A DNA stretch of 64,000 nt from Phoronis australis (lineage: Eukaryota; Phoronida; Phoronidae). Each line of letters starts with the position of its first letter. Position 1 is the stretch's first letter. The translations under genes were made by a program, and so were the position numbers. Shown here piece by piece: positions 60,701 through 64,000 of the stretch. The notes below the pieces were generated by a model. It was not told where the DNA came from. It was given only the letters and a program-made list of their open reading frames with translations, and did no database searches. The stretch spans positions 106,552-170,551 of the forward strand of contig NMRA01000718.1 in NCBI GenBank assembly GCA_002633005.1, read 5' to 3'.

Positions 60701-62712
60701 TATCTTGCTAAAAATTCAAAGCATAGGAACTGCTCACAACTGAAATGCAAGAGTGATTGTCGTAGTGTCTCTGGTACCACATGCAGCATAAAGAACAGTC
60801 GTCAACTGATGAGCTATCGCATTCAGTAGGCTAAAGATTGTTGTCACGAACTCTTCTAATGACTCTGTTACAGGACGTATCCAATGTCTCAGATGTAAGA
60901 CTTGTACAATGTCCCGGTCTTCGAAAACAGATTCTTGAAGTTGGTACGCCATTCAGAGAAGCAGTTCTGAGCAGCTTGCATCTTTCTAGCTCCAATTTGC
61001 AAATGCTATAATTTCTATGAATTTTTGCCATTATCTTTTCCTATATATATATTAATATGTATAGTTTGGTAGCAGCCCTTCATTCACACAAACTTCGTGT
61101 TTTCAACGTAGTCTGTATGTATGAAATTTAATGTAGTACAATTCATTCAGTTTTACACTTGTTTTGTAATTTAATTCTACCAAATATTTCCGCCTGGACC
61201 CACATCGAAAACAAGGAATTCACTGAAGAGTACCCCGCGAGTTTTAGCAAAACTTAACTAAATAAATTCATTTCCTGACACCTGATATAAGGTCTCTACT
61301 GTAACATACCATCAGACAAAGCATCGTCCATGGAGGTGTCTGGAGAACACAATTCCGTGGTGAGCACAGAGCCACCTAGTTGCAATTCAGGATAGTCAGC
61401 AACATTTCTGGCAACTAAATAGTAAAAAACAATACCGTCAGAATTACATGACAAAGACATTGAACAATTAAAGAAGCACTGCGTGCTAGAAAGCGAATAA
61501 CAAAGTACATGACTGTGTACAAATAGGCTTTAAATTATCTGCTATATTCTGTACCTTCTTCTGATCCATAGTCGACTACAGCCACAGTTCGCTTGTCGTT
61601 CACACGAACACTTTTAACGCAACTTCCACCACACTTCTTTGGGTTGTCAAAGAAAAGTTCTATAAGATCATTTGATGTCTTTGGGTTGAAGTTCGTTACG
61701 CGCACTGAGGTCATAGGTAATGTTTTAGTCAGGCTAGCACTTCCGTCAGAGGTAGGGCCATCATCCTCTGTATTCATTTGTTCTACCTCTTCGTCTGGAT
61801 TACATTGGACGACAGTTAACAAGGCTCCAAGGAGGACATGCTCCGGTCTTTCTGCAACTCGTTTTGCAACTAGAACCAGAAGTCATGATACAACTACTGC
61901 TAGATATAATCTACAACAGGTCAAAGTTGATGAAAAATTTGTTTAAGCTCCTATACATCAATTCACAGTTCAGTTATTAATGTTTTCACTATTCACCAGC
62001 TATTCCTTCGAACTAACTATGGCAACAAACTGATCAAAAGTCCGGCTGCTACCTAAAAATTAGCTGTCTGTGACTCCATAAATTGTTATTATCACCTCAA
62101 CAGCAATGTGTCATCTCATTGACGTGGGAATAATTATTAGTAACAAATTTTTCTTTGTAAAATTTGCATAGCTAAAAGCCATCAAACCTTCCACTGATCC
62201 AAAATCAATCACCGCTACAGTTTGTTCGGCGTTCATCCATTTGTTTTTAATGTCATCCCCATCTGATTTCTTTGCGCTTTCAAAATAAAGCTCCAGAGCT
62301 TCCAAAGTCGAGTCTTCATTCAGTCCAGTCACGCGAACACCTGTCCTTGGTTTCGGAACGTAGAGCTTCACTTTGAGTTTGTGACTCAGGATTGTGTGAT
62401 CAGCTCTGCTCAACACAGAATCGACGACTGAAATTAGTAGGTAGGCAAGTTAGGTATAGGCCTTCATATTAAATACTCAAAGTGAATAAAATGATACCAA
62501 ACATGTAAAATAACATTTTAACTTGTGACCTAGTCATTTTGACTTACCCCTTGGATCCTCAAATTCCATCAAAGCTTTCTTCTTGTTAGAATCCAACTGT
62601 AGACTCTTAAGGTTTCCGCCACCTGACTTTTTATTATTCTCAAAATACAGTTCAAGCATCTCCATAGAGAGAACTTCTCCAAATCCACTTACTTCAAGGA
62701 GACGGGGCATGC
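15642..62712 (-). CDS. PARP14: PARP14-like mono-ADP-ribosyltransferase, whole locus (24 exons seen, 5' end missing)
   Basis: Minus-strand gene spanning more than 47 kb. The 24 exons listed separately join in one frame with GT-AG introns and sum to 6311 bases, about 2102 residues, ending at a stop at 15642-15644. Domain order is six RRM-like repeats, a KH-like block, macro 1, macro 2, macro 3, KH-like, WWE and PARP catalytic domain, which is the PARP14 order; human PARP14 has about 1800 residues and fewer RRMs. Family members attach single ADP-ribose units to proteins or nucleic acids, bind and remove ADP-ribose through macro domains, and act in innate immunity in vertebrates; that role is inferred here. 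Introns from the RRM exons to macro 1 are all phase 1, so exons can be skipped or duplicated without changing frame. No polyadenylation signal or promoter was identified. PARP10/15-type paralogs are excluded by the three macro domains. Confidence 0.95.
15920..17340. other. Intron sequence, no other feature recognised
   Basis: First part of the 4.2-kb intron between the last two catalytic exons. No repeat family identified up to the start of the array near 17350. Confidence 0.5.
17350..20100 (+). repeat. 145-bp repeat array 1 with CTCF-like motifs
   Basis: Fifteen or so motif-bearing monomers spaced about 110-200 bp. Motifs include 18367 CCACTAGGGGGCACAG, 18808 CCACTAGGGGGCA, 18006 GCCAATAGGAGGCGCC, 18658 GCCACTAGATGGCGC and 19274 GCCACTAGGAGGTGCC. 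A unit start (AACGCAGAGGGTTG) lies near 18150, and short hairpin ends at about 18960-18995 and 20060-20095. The most diverged of the three arrays. Wholly inside the intron between catalytic exons. Confidence 0.88.
20161..20338 (-). CDS. PARP14: PARP14-like exon: catalytic domain with the NAD-binding His
   Basis: 178 bases, phase 0 in and phase 1 out, acceptor cttttttgtag, donor gtatgt. Reads IQRIQNLRLWKSYVSHK, NERTLYHGTSEDTIDKINRQ and GFNRSFCGKN. The HG of LYHGT (His codon 20231-20233) is the first residue of the triad. The frame differs from the longest open frame here; it was chosen from the unmistakable IQRIQN..LW and HGT motifs. Confidence 0.95.
20887..22379 (-). mobile_element. TIR element family X, copy A (minus orientation)
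   Basis: About 1.5 kb. Ends match copies B and C: CATGCTATGAACATTCCCAC at the high end (read on minus) and CATGTCCTGAACACATCCAC at the low end, forming imperfect terminal inverted repeats, with a second inner pair ACCGYATTTATCCACCTT. The minus strand at 21478-21753 has an open frame of 91 codons (MKNNLVNAIFLHNPPPFVTK...) preserved in copy C. No transposase motif seen. Lacks a ~230-bp segment present in B and C. Confidence 0.85.
22380..24769. other. Loop between inverted copies A and B
   Basis: 2.4 kb of intron without a recognised gene. A segment at 24330-24500 (GTAAAAGCTGCTMAGAAGGACCAG and GTAAGCGTATTATTCA) recurs at 47520-47655, so part of it is an interspersed repeat. Confidence 0.5.
24770..26469 (+). 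mobile_element. TIR element family X, copy B (plus orientation)
   Basis: About 1.7 kb, opposite in orientation to copy A. Contains GGAAAATTGAACTAGA near the left end and GGTGGATAAATGCTGTGTTC near the right end. The minus strand at 25390-25600 keeps an open stretch SPRLDLHVGDEVNYPGCVKF also open in copy C. The 78-codon frame seen in A and C is frameshifted here near VTKKS. Confidence 0.85.
26498..26634 (-). CDS. PARP14: PARP14-like exon: start of PARP catalytic domain
   Basis: 137 bases, phase 1 in and phase 0 out, acceptor gttttcacag, donor gtaagc. ELPACWSNMTDNLLVVDLP, then SPEYAKVSVDFTQM, match the 'LPxxW..M......v.L...S.EY..V...F' opening of PARP10/14/15-type domains. A homologous exon of identical length is found at 282-418. 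Confidence 0.95.
27295..28969 (+). mobile_element. TTAA-flanked TIR element with THAP-domain relic, copy 2
   Basis: Inverted sister of 10699-12430. Left end AAGAGAACGCCACCC, right end GGGTGGCATGCTCCT, with TTAA at 27291-27294 and 28970-28973. The plus strand at about 27455-27690 codes AAKLRCIVPACPN, the C-x4-C start of a THAP zinc finger, then after frameshifts MLRKWLRIVKNEMHAVNSKY and EAVKHLRVF. The copy lies in the intron upstream of the first catalytic exon. Confidence 0.87.
28974..29716. other. Intron sequence, nothing recognised
   Basis: Contains a short C-rich low-complexity stretch near 29140-29200 (CCC..AACAACCCCC). No gene or repeat family recognised. Confidence 0.5.
29717..29896 (-). 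CDS. PARP14: PARP14-like exon: WWE domain
   Basis: 180 bases, phase 1-1, acceptor caacttttag, donor gtaagt. DSWENYSKVANFVIEQAYL, ECEIVFAKMEETVIG and KVKRVE give the 'W-x-x-Y ... iE-x-A-y ... y-x-I-d-f-x-x-m ... R' pattern of WWE domains, which in several families bind ADP-ribose chains; in PARP14 the function is less clear. Confidence 0.93.
30260..30479 (-). CDS. PARP14: PARP14-like exon: last KH-like module and start of WWE domain
   Basis: 220 bases, phase 0 in and phase 1 out, acceptor gcttacag, donor gtaggc. HNVWIEVEKRQRINRIRIRG and LIAKSDIVSILHSVNQRLML form a KH-like module; HVQWTFQDD is the first strand of the WWE domain with its first Trp. Confidence 0.92.
30480..31199. other. Intron sequence, nothing recognised
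   Basis: AT-rich part of the intron between the KH-like exons. No open frame with family resemblance. Confidence 0.5.
31200..31470 (+). repeat. Fragment of the 145-bp repeat family
   Basis: CATCTGAAAATCAACG, AAATTTCATGAAAATCTGTC and GAAAATTGCTACTAGGGCAT correspond in order to segments of the large arrays. One decayed CTCF-like motif (GCTACTAGGGCATA). Short, isolated copy. Confidence 0.65.
31562..32901. mobile_element. hAT-like non-autonomous element, uninterrupted copy
   Basis: 1.34 kb with ends CAGGGCTCGAAATAACGAGC and, on the other strand, CAGGGCTCGACGCTATGAAA. The subterminal regions repeat TCGCAxxxTGCGACCTG in both directions. A shared TAATG abuts both ends. CAGGG ends are typical of hAT elements. 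The plus-strand 181-codon frame at 32002-32547 has no recognisable domain and is probably not a gene. A second copy is at about 47670-50120. Confidence 0.78.
33058..33293 (-). CDS. PARP14: PARP14-like exon: KH-like segment after macro 3
   Basis: 236 bases, phase 1 in and phase 0 out, acceptor cttttgtatag, donor gtaaga. NELHLRIFGEDMQAIEKAIS and the following helix match the 'xLxIFGexxxaVexA' unit that follows macro 3 in PARP14. An acidic stretch (DEVMDANDSEEYAP) follows. Confidence 0.88.
33682..34490. other. Intron sequence, nothing recognised
   Basis: Between the last macro 3 exon and the following KH-like exon; no gene or repeat family seen. Confidence 0.5.
34491..34676 (-). CDS. PARP14: PARP14-like exon: end of macro domain 3
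   Basis: 186 bases, phase 1-1, acceptor agttctag form, donor gtaagt. Encodes SPQKINDHARQLFDAIGSSA, SINIVIFQQHLVKSYRTMM and a helix. The codon split by the intron is GCT, so the loop reads PAIGTAA instead of the family's PAIGTGNA. Confidence 0.9.
34952..36695 (+). mobile_element. TIR element family X, copy C (plus orientation)
   Basis: 1744 bp, the most complete copy: CATGCTATGAACATTCCCAC at the left, and the inverse of CATGTCGTGAACACATCCAC at the right. Inner inverted pair at 35036 (ACCGTATTGATCCACCTT) and 36638-36655. Plus-strand frame at 35840-36076 (78 codons) is shared with copy A. Minus-strand frame at 35563-35790 is shared in part with copy B. No transposase motif, so non-autonomous. 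Confidence 0.87.
36696..37922. other. Intron sequence, nothing recognised
   Basis: No gene, RNA or repeat recognised between copy C and the macro 3 exon at 37923. Confidence 0.5.
37923..38090 (-). CDS. PARP14: PARP14-like exon: middle of macro domain 3
   Basis: 168 bases, phase 1-1, acceptor tttgttctag, donor gtatgg. LSCQHIVHVDVQDKTTSEAV and GITSLSMPAIGT are the macro 3 strands beta5-beta6 and the start of the diphosphate loop. A 3.4-kb intron precedes it. Confidence 0.92.
38408..39060 (+). repeat. Two tandem units of a ~375-bp repeat
   Basis: Unit 1 (about 38408-38700) and unit 2 (about 38783-39060) share CTTAACTATCATCAG, GATGCCTATTTCCAT-type, AAATCTCACATAACACAGAG and CATTTACTTGTCAATAC in the same order. 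Divergence by eye is roughly one base in six. Each unit contains one GGCTACGGAGAAT-type motif. Confidence 0.85.
38565..39421 (+). repeat. Five scattered copies of GGCTACGGAGAAT
   Basis: Copies at 38565, 38936 (one substitution), 39237, 39255 and 39409. Those at 39237 and 39255 are 18 bp apart in direct tandem; the last three lie outside the 375-bp units, so the motif is repeated independently of them. Confidence 0.85.
39422..41550. other. Intron sequence, nothing recognised
   Basis: 2.1 kb of intron inside macro domain 3 with no supported feature. Confidence 0.5.
41551..41616 (-). CDS. PARP14: PARP14-like 66-base exon of macro domain 3
   Basis: 66 bases, phase 1-1, acceptor ttttgtttcag, donor gtaact. 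Encodes GEVSRAILKAGGQKIARECK, the helix after the ribose loop (compare GVSKAIL..AG in the family). Small, but strongly supported by homology and both splice sites. Confidence 0.88.
42488..42640 (-). CDS. PARP14: PARP14-like exon: start of macro domain 3
   Basis: 153 bases, phase 1-1, acceptor tgattttcag, donor gtaagt. IGDILVRVFQGDITRQTTEA and IVNPSNSRLDLNS match the first strands of macro 3 and its VNxxN loop. The four-exon structure of this domain (with 41551, 37923 and 34491) keeps phase 1 throughout. Confidence 0.9.
42762..42800. repeat. (TA)n microsatellite
   Basis: About eleven uninterrupted TA units followed by TATGTATATGTATATAT. Lies in the intron before the macro 3 start exon. Confidence 0.95.
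43156..43252 (+). repeat. tRNA-like sequence (SINE head or pseudo-tRNA) with internal duplication
   Basis: GTGGTGTAGTGGTAAAG resembles a pol III A box and GGGTTCGAAAC a B box; AGGCC/GGCCT and CCGG/CCGG can pair around the TTCGAAA loop like a T arm. The 22-bp GAAACTCTTGAGGCCCGGGTTC is repeated exactly in tandem at 43191-43212 and 43213-43234, which breaks any tRNA fold. No confident CCA-end or acceptor stem. Likely a tRNA-derived SINE remnant. Confidence 0.6.
43300..44957. other. Intron sequence, nothing recognised
   Basis: No gene or repeat family identified between the tRNA-like segment and the exon at 44958. Confidence 0.5.
44958..45069 (-). CDS. PARP14: PARP14-like exon: end of macro 2 and basic linker
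   Basis: 112 bases, phase 0 in and phase 1 out, acceptor accgttacag, donor gtaaat. AFETEMKRL is the last helix of macro 2; the following linker is basic and Ser/Gln-rich (KQMSRRHQRAKPKDM). Confidence 0.85.
45640..45858 (-). CDS. PARP14: PARP14-like exon: C-terminal half of macro domain 2
   Basis: 219 bases, phase 0-0, acceptor tctttcaag, donor gtttgt. Encodes ILRQTIRACLKKADQEQL, NSIAFPAIGTGNLGYQRDF and DIRVVVYDKD. The diphosphate loop PAIGTGNLGY is intact. The 4.7-kb intron before it carries a hAT-like element, the second 145-bp repeat array and a pogo-like MITE. Confidence 0.95.
46158..47400. mobile_element. Pogo/Tigger-like TIR element with GCGTGA subterminal repeats
   Basis: 1243 bp flanked by TA. 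Ends are CAGTACAGCCACTGAATTAT and its inverse counterpart (one mismatch in the first ~25 bases); CAGTACAG-type termini with TA target duplication fit the pogo/Tigger branch of Tc1/mariner. The first ~200 and last ~150 bp contain many CGTGA pentamers (CCGTGACCG, GGCGTGAGCC, AGCGTGACTG, GCGTGAACG). No transposase remains. A fragment of the 13.2-kb MITE sits at 46380-46530. Confidence 0.82.
47670..50122. mobile_element. hAT-like element, second copy, split by repeat array 2
   Basis: The left part (47670-47987) matches 31715-32490 (AATCCGACCATTATTTGGTT, CTTTGATGACAGTCA..CCTAGAA) with a large internal deletion. The right part (49715-50122) matches 32490-32901 (GTGGATACTTTT, AGAGAGCACTGATTTAA, GAAAATGCGACATGGGATTT, CATCGAGCCC). 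Array 2 lies exactly between. Confidence 0.78.
47988..49714 (+). repeat. 145-bp repeat array 2 with CTCF-like motifs
   Basis: About 1.73 kb with eleven motif-bearing monomers 132-163 bp apart (48071, 48206, 48343, 48475, 48610, 48754, 48908, 49053, 49191, 49354, 49500), cycling through three classes. Begins GAGCAACGCAGAGTGTTGAA with ATGTGCCCAC nearby and ends in the hairpin 49674-49707 (ATGCGTCCACAT..ATGTGGGCGCAT). Inserted into the hAT-like element, so it moved as a unit. Confidence 0.9.
50596..50823 (-). CDS. PARP14: PARP14-like exon: core of macro domain 2
   Basis: 228 bases, phase 0-0, acceptor cttattgcag, donor gtaagt. AAVLVNTVGTDLDLCQGAVS followed by KSLLKKAGQQLQVEC is the macro 2 core; the NxxN of an active fold is NTVGTD here, so catalysis is unlikely and ADP-ribose binding is the probable job, as in vertebrate macro 2. 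Confidence 0.92.
51323..51438 (-). CDS. PARP14: PARP14-like exon: linker and first strand of macro domain 2
   Basis: 116 bases, phase 1 in and phase 0 out, acceptor gaattaccag, donor gtactt. Ends in GVVIKMKKSQIANEK, the first strand and the 'I-A-x-E' segment that precedes the VNT/VNS strand of macro 2. This is the first phase-0 intron of the gene. Confidence 0.85.
51563..52033 (-). CDS. PARP14: PARP14-like exon: rest of macro domain 1 and linker
   Basis: 471 bases, phase 1-1, acceptor tattttag, donor gtaagc. Continues macro 1 with GNDIQDECNRWVEQRGTLL, GKVATTGGGKLPCRNIVHVV, GPSWSGG and LAIPAVGSGIFGVP, the diphosphate-binding loop GSGIFG being intact. The ADP-ribose-binding motifs match PARP14/PARP9 macro 1, which in human PARP14 has hydrolase activity; activity here is inferred. 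A Ser-rich linker follows. Confidence 0.95.
52034..52664. other. Intron within macro domain 1, nothing recognised
   Basis: 631-bp intron with normal splice ends and no repeat or gene in it. Confidence 0.6.
52665..54374 (-). CDS. PARP14: PARP14-like 1.7-kb exon: RRM f tail, KH-like block, start of macro domain 1
   Basis: 1710 bases with no stop, phase 1-1, acceptor cttttgtag, donor gtgctt. Opens with VGEVIQRKKHEINGHCIKV (RRM tail plus conserved tyrosines after it). The next ~500 residues have repeated units of the type 'xxFIxKNTIYxxxFxLSxxxFRFMR ... VDIRVKGADFVIQGTK', which match the KH-like modules of PARP14 that hold the middle of the protein. The last ~50 residues begin macro domain 1 with KIIQGDLTKHKADVIVNAAN and GGLAAALVKQG, the adenine and distal ribose loops. 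An equally large single exon covers this region in vertebrate PARP14. Confidence 0.95.
54806..54895 (-). repeat. tRNA-derived SINE-like segment
   Basis: On the minus strand CTACTGAGTTAAGTGCTCGC resembles an A-box region, and ATGGGTTCAAATCTCAG a B box, about 30 bp apart. The ends GTCC and GGAC can pair weakly. Too degenerate for a working tRNA. Confidence 0.5.
55190..55426 (-). CDS. PARP14: PARP14-like exon: tail of RRM e plus RRM-like repeat f
   Basis: 237 bases, phase 1-1, acceptor catttag, donor gtgtgt. Contains LQEATKKKPLENVYLQVEPV (tail of e) and RRM f: IQVHDLPPNCTGDTLENYFE, NTRKSGGEEVENVVL and VAVITFADYTG. It is separated from the previous exon by a 3.7-kb intron filled with the 145-bp repeat array. 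Confidence 0.92.
55733..58775 (+). repeat. 145-bp repeat array 3 with CTCF-like motifs
   Basis: Three kilobases, the best preserved array. Motif positions 56061, 56176, 56316, 56446, 56595, 56740, 56906, 57050, 57277, 57386, 57544, 57688, 57830, 57982, 58131, 58284, 58448 and 58573. After the first, classes cycle I (CCACTAGGGGGCACAG), II (CCACTAGGAGGCGCCACAG) and III (CCACTAGGTGGCGCAAA) with a ~440-bp period. Unit starts near 55740 and 55970; hairpin ends at 57234-57263 and about 58722-58770. At least two units in tandem plus a partial one, between the exons of RRM e and f. Confidence 0.92.
57234..57263 (+). repeat. Perfect 11-bp stem, 8-base loop hairpin at unit end
   Basis: ATGCGTCCACA, eight bases, TGTGGACGCAT. 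Equivalent but less perfect hairpins close the other units (49674-49707, near 18960, 20060 and 58722). A hairpin just inside the 3' end is a hallmark of Helitron/Helentron-type elements. Confidence 0.85.
59108..59356 (-). CDS. PARP14: PARP14-like exon: tail of RRM d plus RRM-like repeat e
   Basis: 249 bases, phase 1-1, acceptor tggttttag, donor gtaagt. Starts ADRVYQKRFEHKLNGSIIDV (tail of d), then VAVCSIPESASRDSLVNYLE, SKSGSEVVEIRYGQ and IAFATFSQSPG. The turn is KSGSE rather than KSGGG, so this repeat is more diverged. Confidence 0.9.
59568..59870 (-). CDS. PARP14: PARP14-like exon: orphan RRM tail plus RRM-like repeat d
   Basis: 303 bases, phase 1-1, acceptor tgtttgtag, donor gtgaga. Opens with AQRVLQKKAIKLESVSLDVV, a normal RRM tail, but the exon upstream has no RRM core for it to complete. 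A Gln/Glu/Pro-rich linker follows, then RRM d: IGVSRLPENTSHDDLENYFE, NRRKSGGGKVERIEL and TALVTFAEASG, one of the best-conserved repeats. Confidence 0.92.
59980..60018 (-). CDS. PARP14: PARP14-like 39-base linker exon
   Basis: 39 bases between gtttattag and gtaatt, phase 1-1, coding NDADIMPEIIPDG. No fold is visible. It is kept because phase and both splice sites fit and its end resembles the SDG end of the exon at 61310. It could be alternatively spliced. Confidence 0.6.
60019..61309. other. Intron where an RRM exon would be expected, none found
   Basis: 1.29 kb between the two linker exons. The exon at 59568 begins with an RRM tail that lacks a core, so a core-coding exon was searched for here on the minus strand (LELYFE..KSGG pattern) without success. 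Confidence 0.5.
61310..61414 (-). CDS. PARP14: PARP14-like exon: tail of RRM c plus acidic linker
   Basis: 105 bases, phase 1-1, acceptor ctatttag, donor gtatgt. The first part (VADYPELQLGGSVLTTEL) aligns with the closing element of the other RRMs; the rest is a Ser/Asp-rich linker ending DDALSDG. It has no RRM core of its own. Confidence 0.8.
61555..61869 (-). CDS. PARP14: PARP14-like exon: tail of RRM b plus RRM-like repeat c
   Basis: 315 bases, phase 1-1, acceptor tggttctag and donor gtacag. Opens with AKRVAERPEHVLLGALLTVV (tail of RRM b), has an acidic and Ser-rich linker of about 30 residues, then RRM c: VRVTNFNPKTSNDLIELFFD, KKCGGSCVK and VAVVDYGSEEG. Confidence 0.9.
62188..62427 (-). 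CDS. PARP14: PARP14-like exon: tail of RRM a plus RRM-like repeat b
   Basis: 240 bases between a good acceptor (aatttcag) and donor gtttga, phase 1-1. It opens with VDSVLSRADHTILSHKLKVK, the closing helix and strand of the preceding RRM, then RRM b with VRVTGLNEDS, LELYFESAKKSDGDD and VAVIDFGSVEG. The third Gly of the usual SGG turn is replaced by Asp. Confidence 0.9.
62548..62712 (-). CDS. PARP14: PARP14-like exon 1 of those seen: RRM-like repeat a
   Basis: Acceptor tttttctag and donor gtaagt bound 165 bases, phase 1 in and out. The product contains LLEVSGFGE, LELYFENNKKSGGG and ALMEFEDPRG, that is RNP2-like beta1, helix 1 followed by the KSGGG turn, and RNP1-like beta3, the pattern of PARP10/14 RRMs. 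The end of the fold is coded by the next exon. An in-frame ATG lies two bases after the acceptor, so this could also be the first coding exon, but the phase-1 acceptor argues for an upstream exon. Confidence 0.85.
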
Positions 62713-64000
62713 CTAGAAAAATATTGTGCATGTAGGAAAGAGACACAACACTCAATGACATTTAACGAGCAATAATAGTAATGCACAGGGCTCAAAAGGT
62801 GCCAGACATCAAGTTTTTTAAAGAAGTATTCCTCCACAAACAACGTAGTGGAAAATCATCAGCTGATGGTGACGAGACTAGAACCATTCGAGAGCACCAA
62901 CAGAAAATAAAATTACAATACTCCACACAAAACATCAATCTTAATATATTGCTTCCCAGGGTGGAAGAGGGCATCAGTTAAAATCATACCATCACTGATG
63001 CTGTCTACGATAGGTAAATATATAGTGTATTACAAGACAGTATCTGAAATCTGCATTTTTGCAAAAATCTCACTGGATGAGCGAAGCCACATGGGCATTG
63101 CAAATTCTGAATAAAGTGACAAGGACAAACTTGGACCACCCAATTCAGAAATAATTGTCATTCACTGGAAAGAAAGAGGAAATGTGATTGCTTTTTTCCT
63201 GGAATACAATCATTACGTTAATCATTTTATCAAATCTGCTTTTGGCACTCACTGTAATTTCTCATTATTTAGCACAACATGGTCGACAAGGTTAGGCTAC
63301 TATTGTCACATTTCTCCACAAAAGATTAATTATTAAATAATATAATTTTAGTCTACCTGAGCATAATTTGTAGTGCGGAGATAAAGTAAAACAACATTTT
63401 GCAGTTTCCATTCTCTGCAGCAAGGTAAACTGCCTTTGAAAAATAGAGAAATGTCTAAGTTCATTTGGCAATAATTTCTGTACAGAATAAGTGGAGAGTT
63501 ATTGTACACCAAAAGTTGTGTTCCTGACAGACCTATAAGATTAAACTTCGAAATGCCCTCACTCACACTACAAACTCTGCAGATAAGTGCGCATCAGTGC
63601 ATCGTTGGGAATACTGGGTACTTTCATTGCCTTAGTTTTACTCTCATAAGAGCACATCTGGTCATGAATCAGTCATATGATAGCTAAGTCCACTGAATTT
63701 GAGGCTACGAAAAAAACCCAAGTTGGTCTTGCATCAGTTTTAAAGTTTGTCTTAGATAATTGTAAGGTACACGAATAAGCCATAAAATATAATTACTAAA
63801 ACTGCTGTTTTACTTGATGCCTAGCTGACTGTGTGAATTAAATGCATCGATAACACTGTGTGGCTGCAGATTCATGTCATTGCTTGTGGAGCGTGTGCTG
63901 CAGAAATTGGATTCAAAGCAAGCACAAGTTGTAACTTAATTAATATGCTACTATTTCTGAATTGTGTGGATATTTGTTTACAATAAAGACAAATTCACAC
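62713..64000. other. Upstream sequence, only a possible microexon
   Basis: Apart from the candidate at 62990-63004 no exon, promoter or repeat was recognised to the right edge. The 5' end of the gene is presumably outside the window. Confidence 0.5.
62990..63004 (-). CDS. Possible 15-base microexon upstream of the RRM exons
   Basis: The minus strand reads tag, then 15 bases, then gtatga. If entered in phase 1 the bases encode xSISDG and leave in phase 1, matching the next exon. Two certain or likely linker exons of the same gene also end in (S/P)DG before a gta donor (61310 and 59980), which is the main support. The acceptor has no good pyrimidine tract, so this may be chance. Confidence 0.3.

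Noticed and set aside
60734-61031. Possible missing RRM exon between the linker exons
   Set aside because: Minus-strand translation (ESVFEDRDIVQVLHLRHWIR) lacks the LELYFE and KSGG elements and has no fitting phase-1 splice sites.

Overview
The window is animal nuclear DNA: AT-rich, with split genes, GT-AG introns of up to about 6 kb and many degraded mobile elements. The gene content (a PARP14-type gene with many RRM and macro domains, plus HTRA-type serine protease exons), an L1/Tx1-like LINE and abundant TIR elements suggest an invertebrate, perhaps a deuterostome such as a hemichordate or amphioxus. The species cannot be fixed from the sequence, and a mollusc is not excluded.

One gene dominates. 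A PARP14-like mono-ADP-ribosyltransferase lies on the minus strand from the stop codon at 15642 up to at least 62712, and its 5' end is beyond the right edge. I trace 24 exons with consistent splice sites and phases (6311 coding bases, about 2102 residues). In protein order they give six RRM-like repeats (62.7-55.2 kb), a 570-residue KH-like block (54.4-52.7 kb), macro domains 1, 2 and 3 (52.9-34.5 kb), another KH-like segment and a WWE domain (33.3-29.7 kb), and a complete PARP catalytic domain with an H-Y-I triad (26.6-15.6 kb). A diverged copy of the first catalytic exon, with intact splice sites and identical length, sits at 282-418 on the same strand. It points to a second, tandem PARP-like gene running off the left edge.

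The flank at 0-15 kb also holds two plus-strand exons of an HTRA-type protease (4258-4372 and 4595-4738), arrays of the palindrome TCCTATAGGA (2.6-4.1 kb), a decayed LINE with a MITE inside it (8.3-10.3 kb), and a TTAA-flanked element with a THAP-domain relic (10.7-12.4 kb; inverted sister copy at 27.3-29.0 kb).

The PARP introns are full of repeats. Three arrays (17.4-20.1, 48.0-49.7 and 55.7-58.8 kb) are built from ~145-bp monomers in a three-monomer higher-order repeat. Each monomer carries a motif resembling the CTCF core (CCACTAGGGGGC and variants), about 40 instances in all, all on the same strand. Units end in a short hairpin, as in Helentron-like non-autonomous elements, and one has inserted into a hAT-like element. 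Other intron residents are three copies of a 1.5-1.7 kb TIR element (two of them facing each other in the intron that splits the catalytic domain), a pogo/Tigger-like MITE, a tRNA-like SINE head and a 375-bp tandem duplication.

Splice assignments were made by eye from phase consistency and family knowledge. No alignment or expression data were available.
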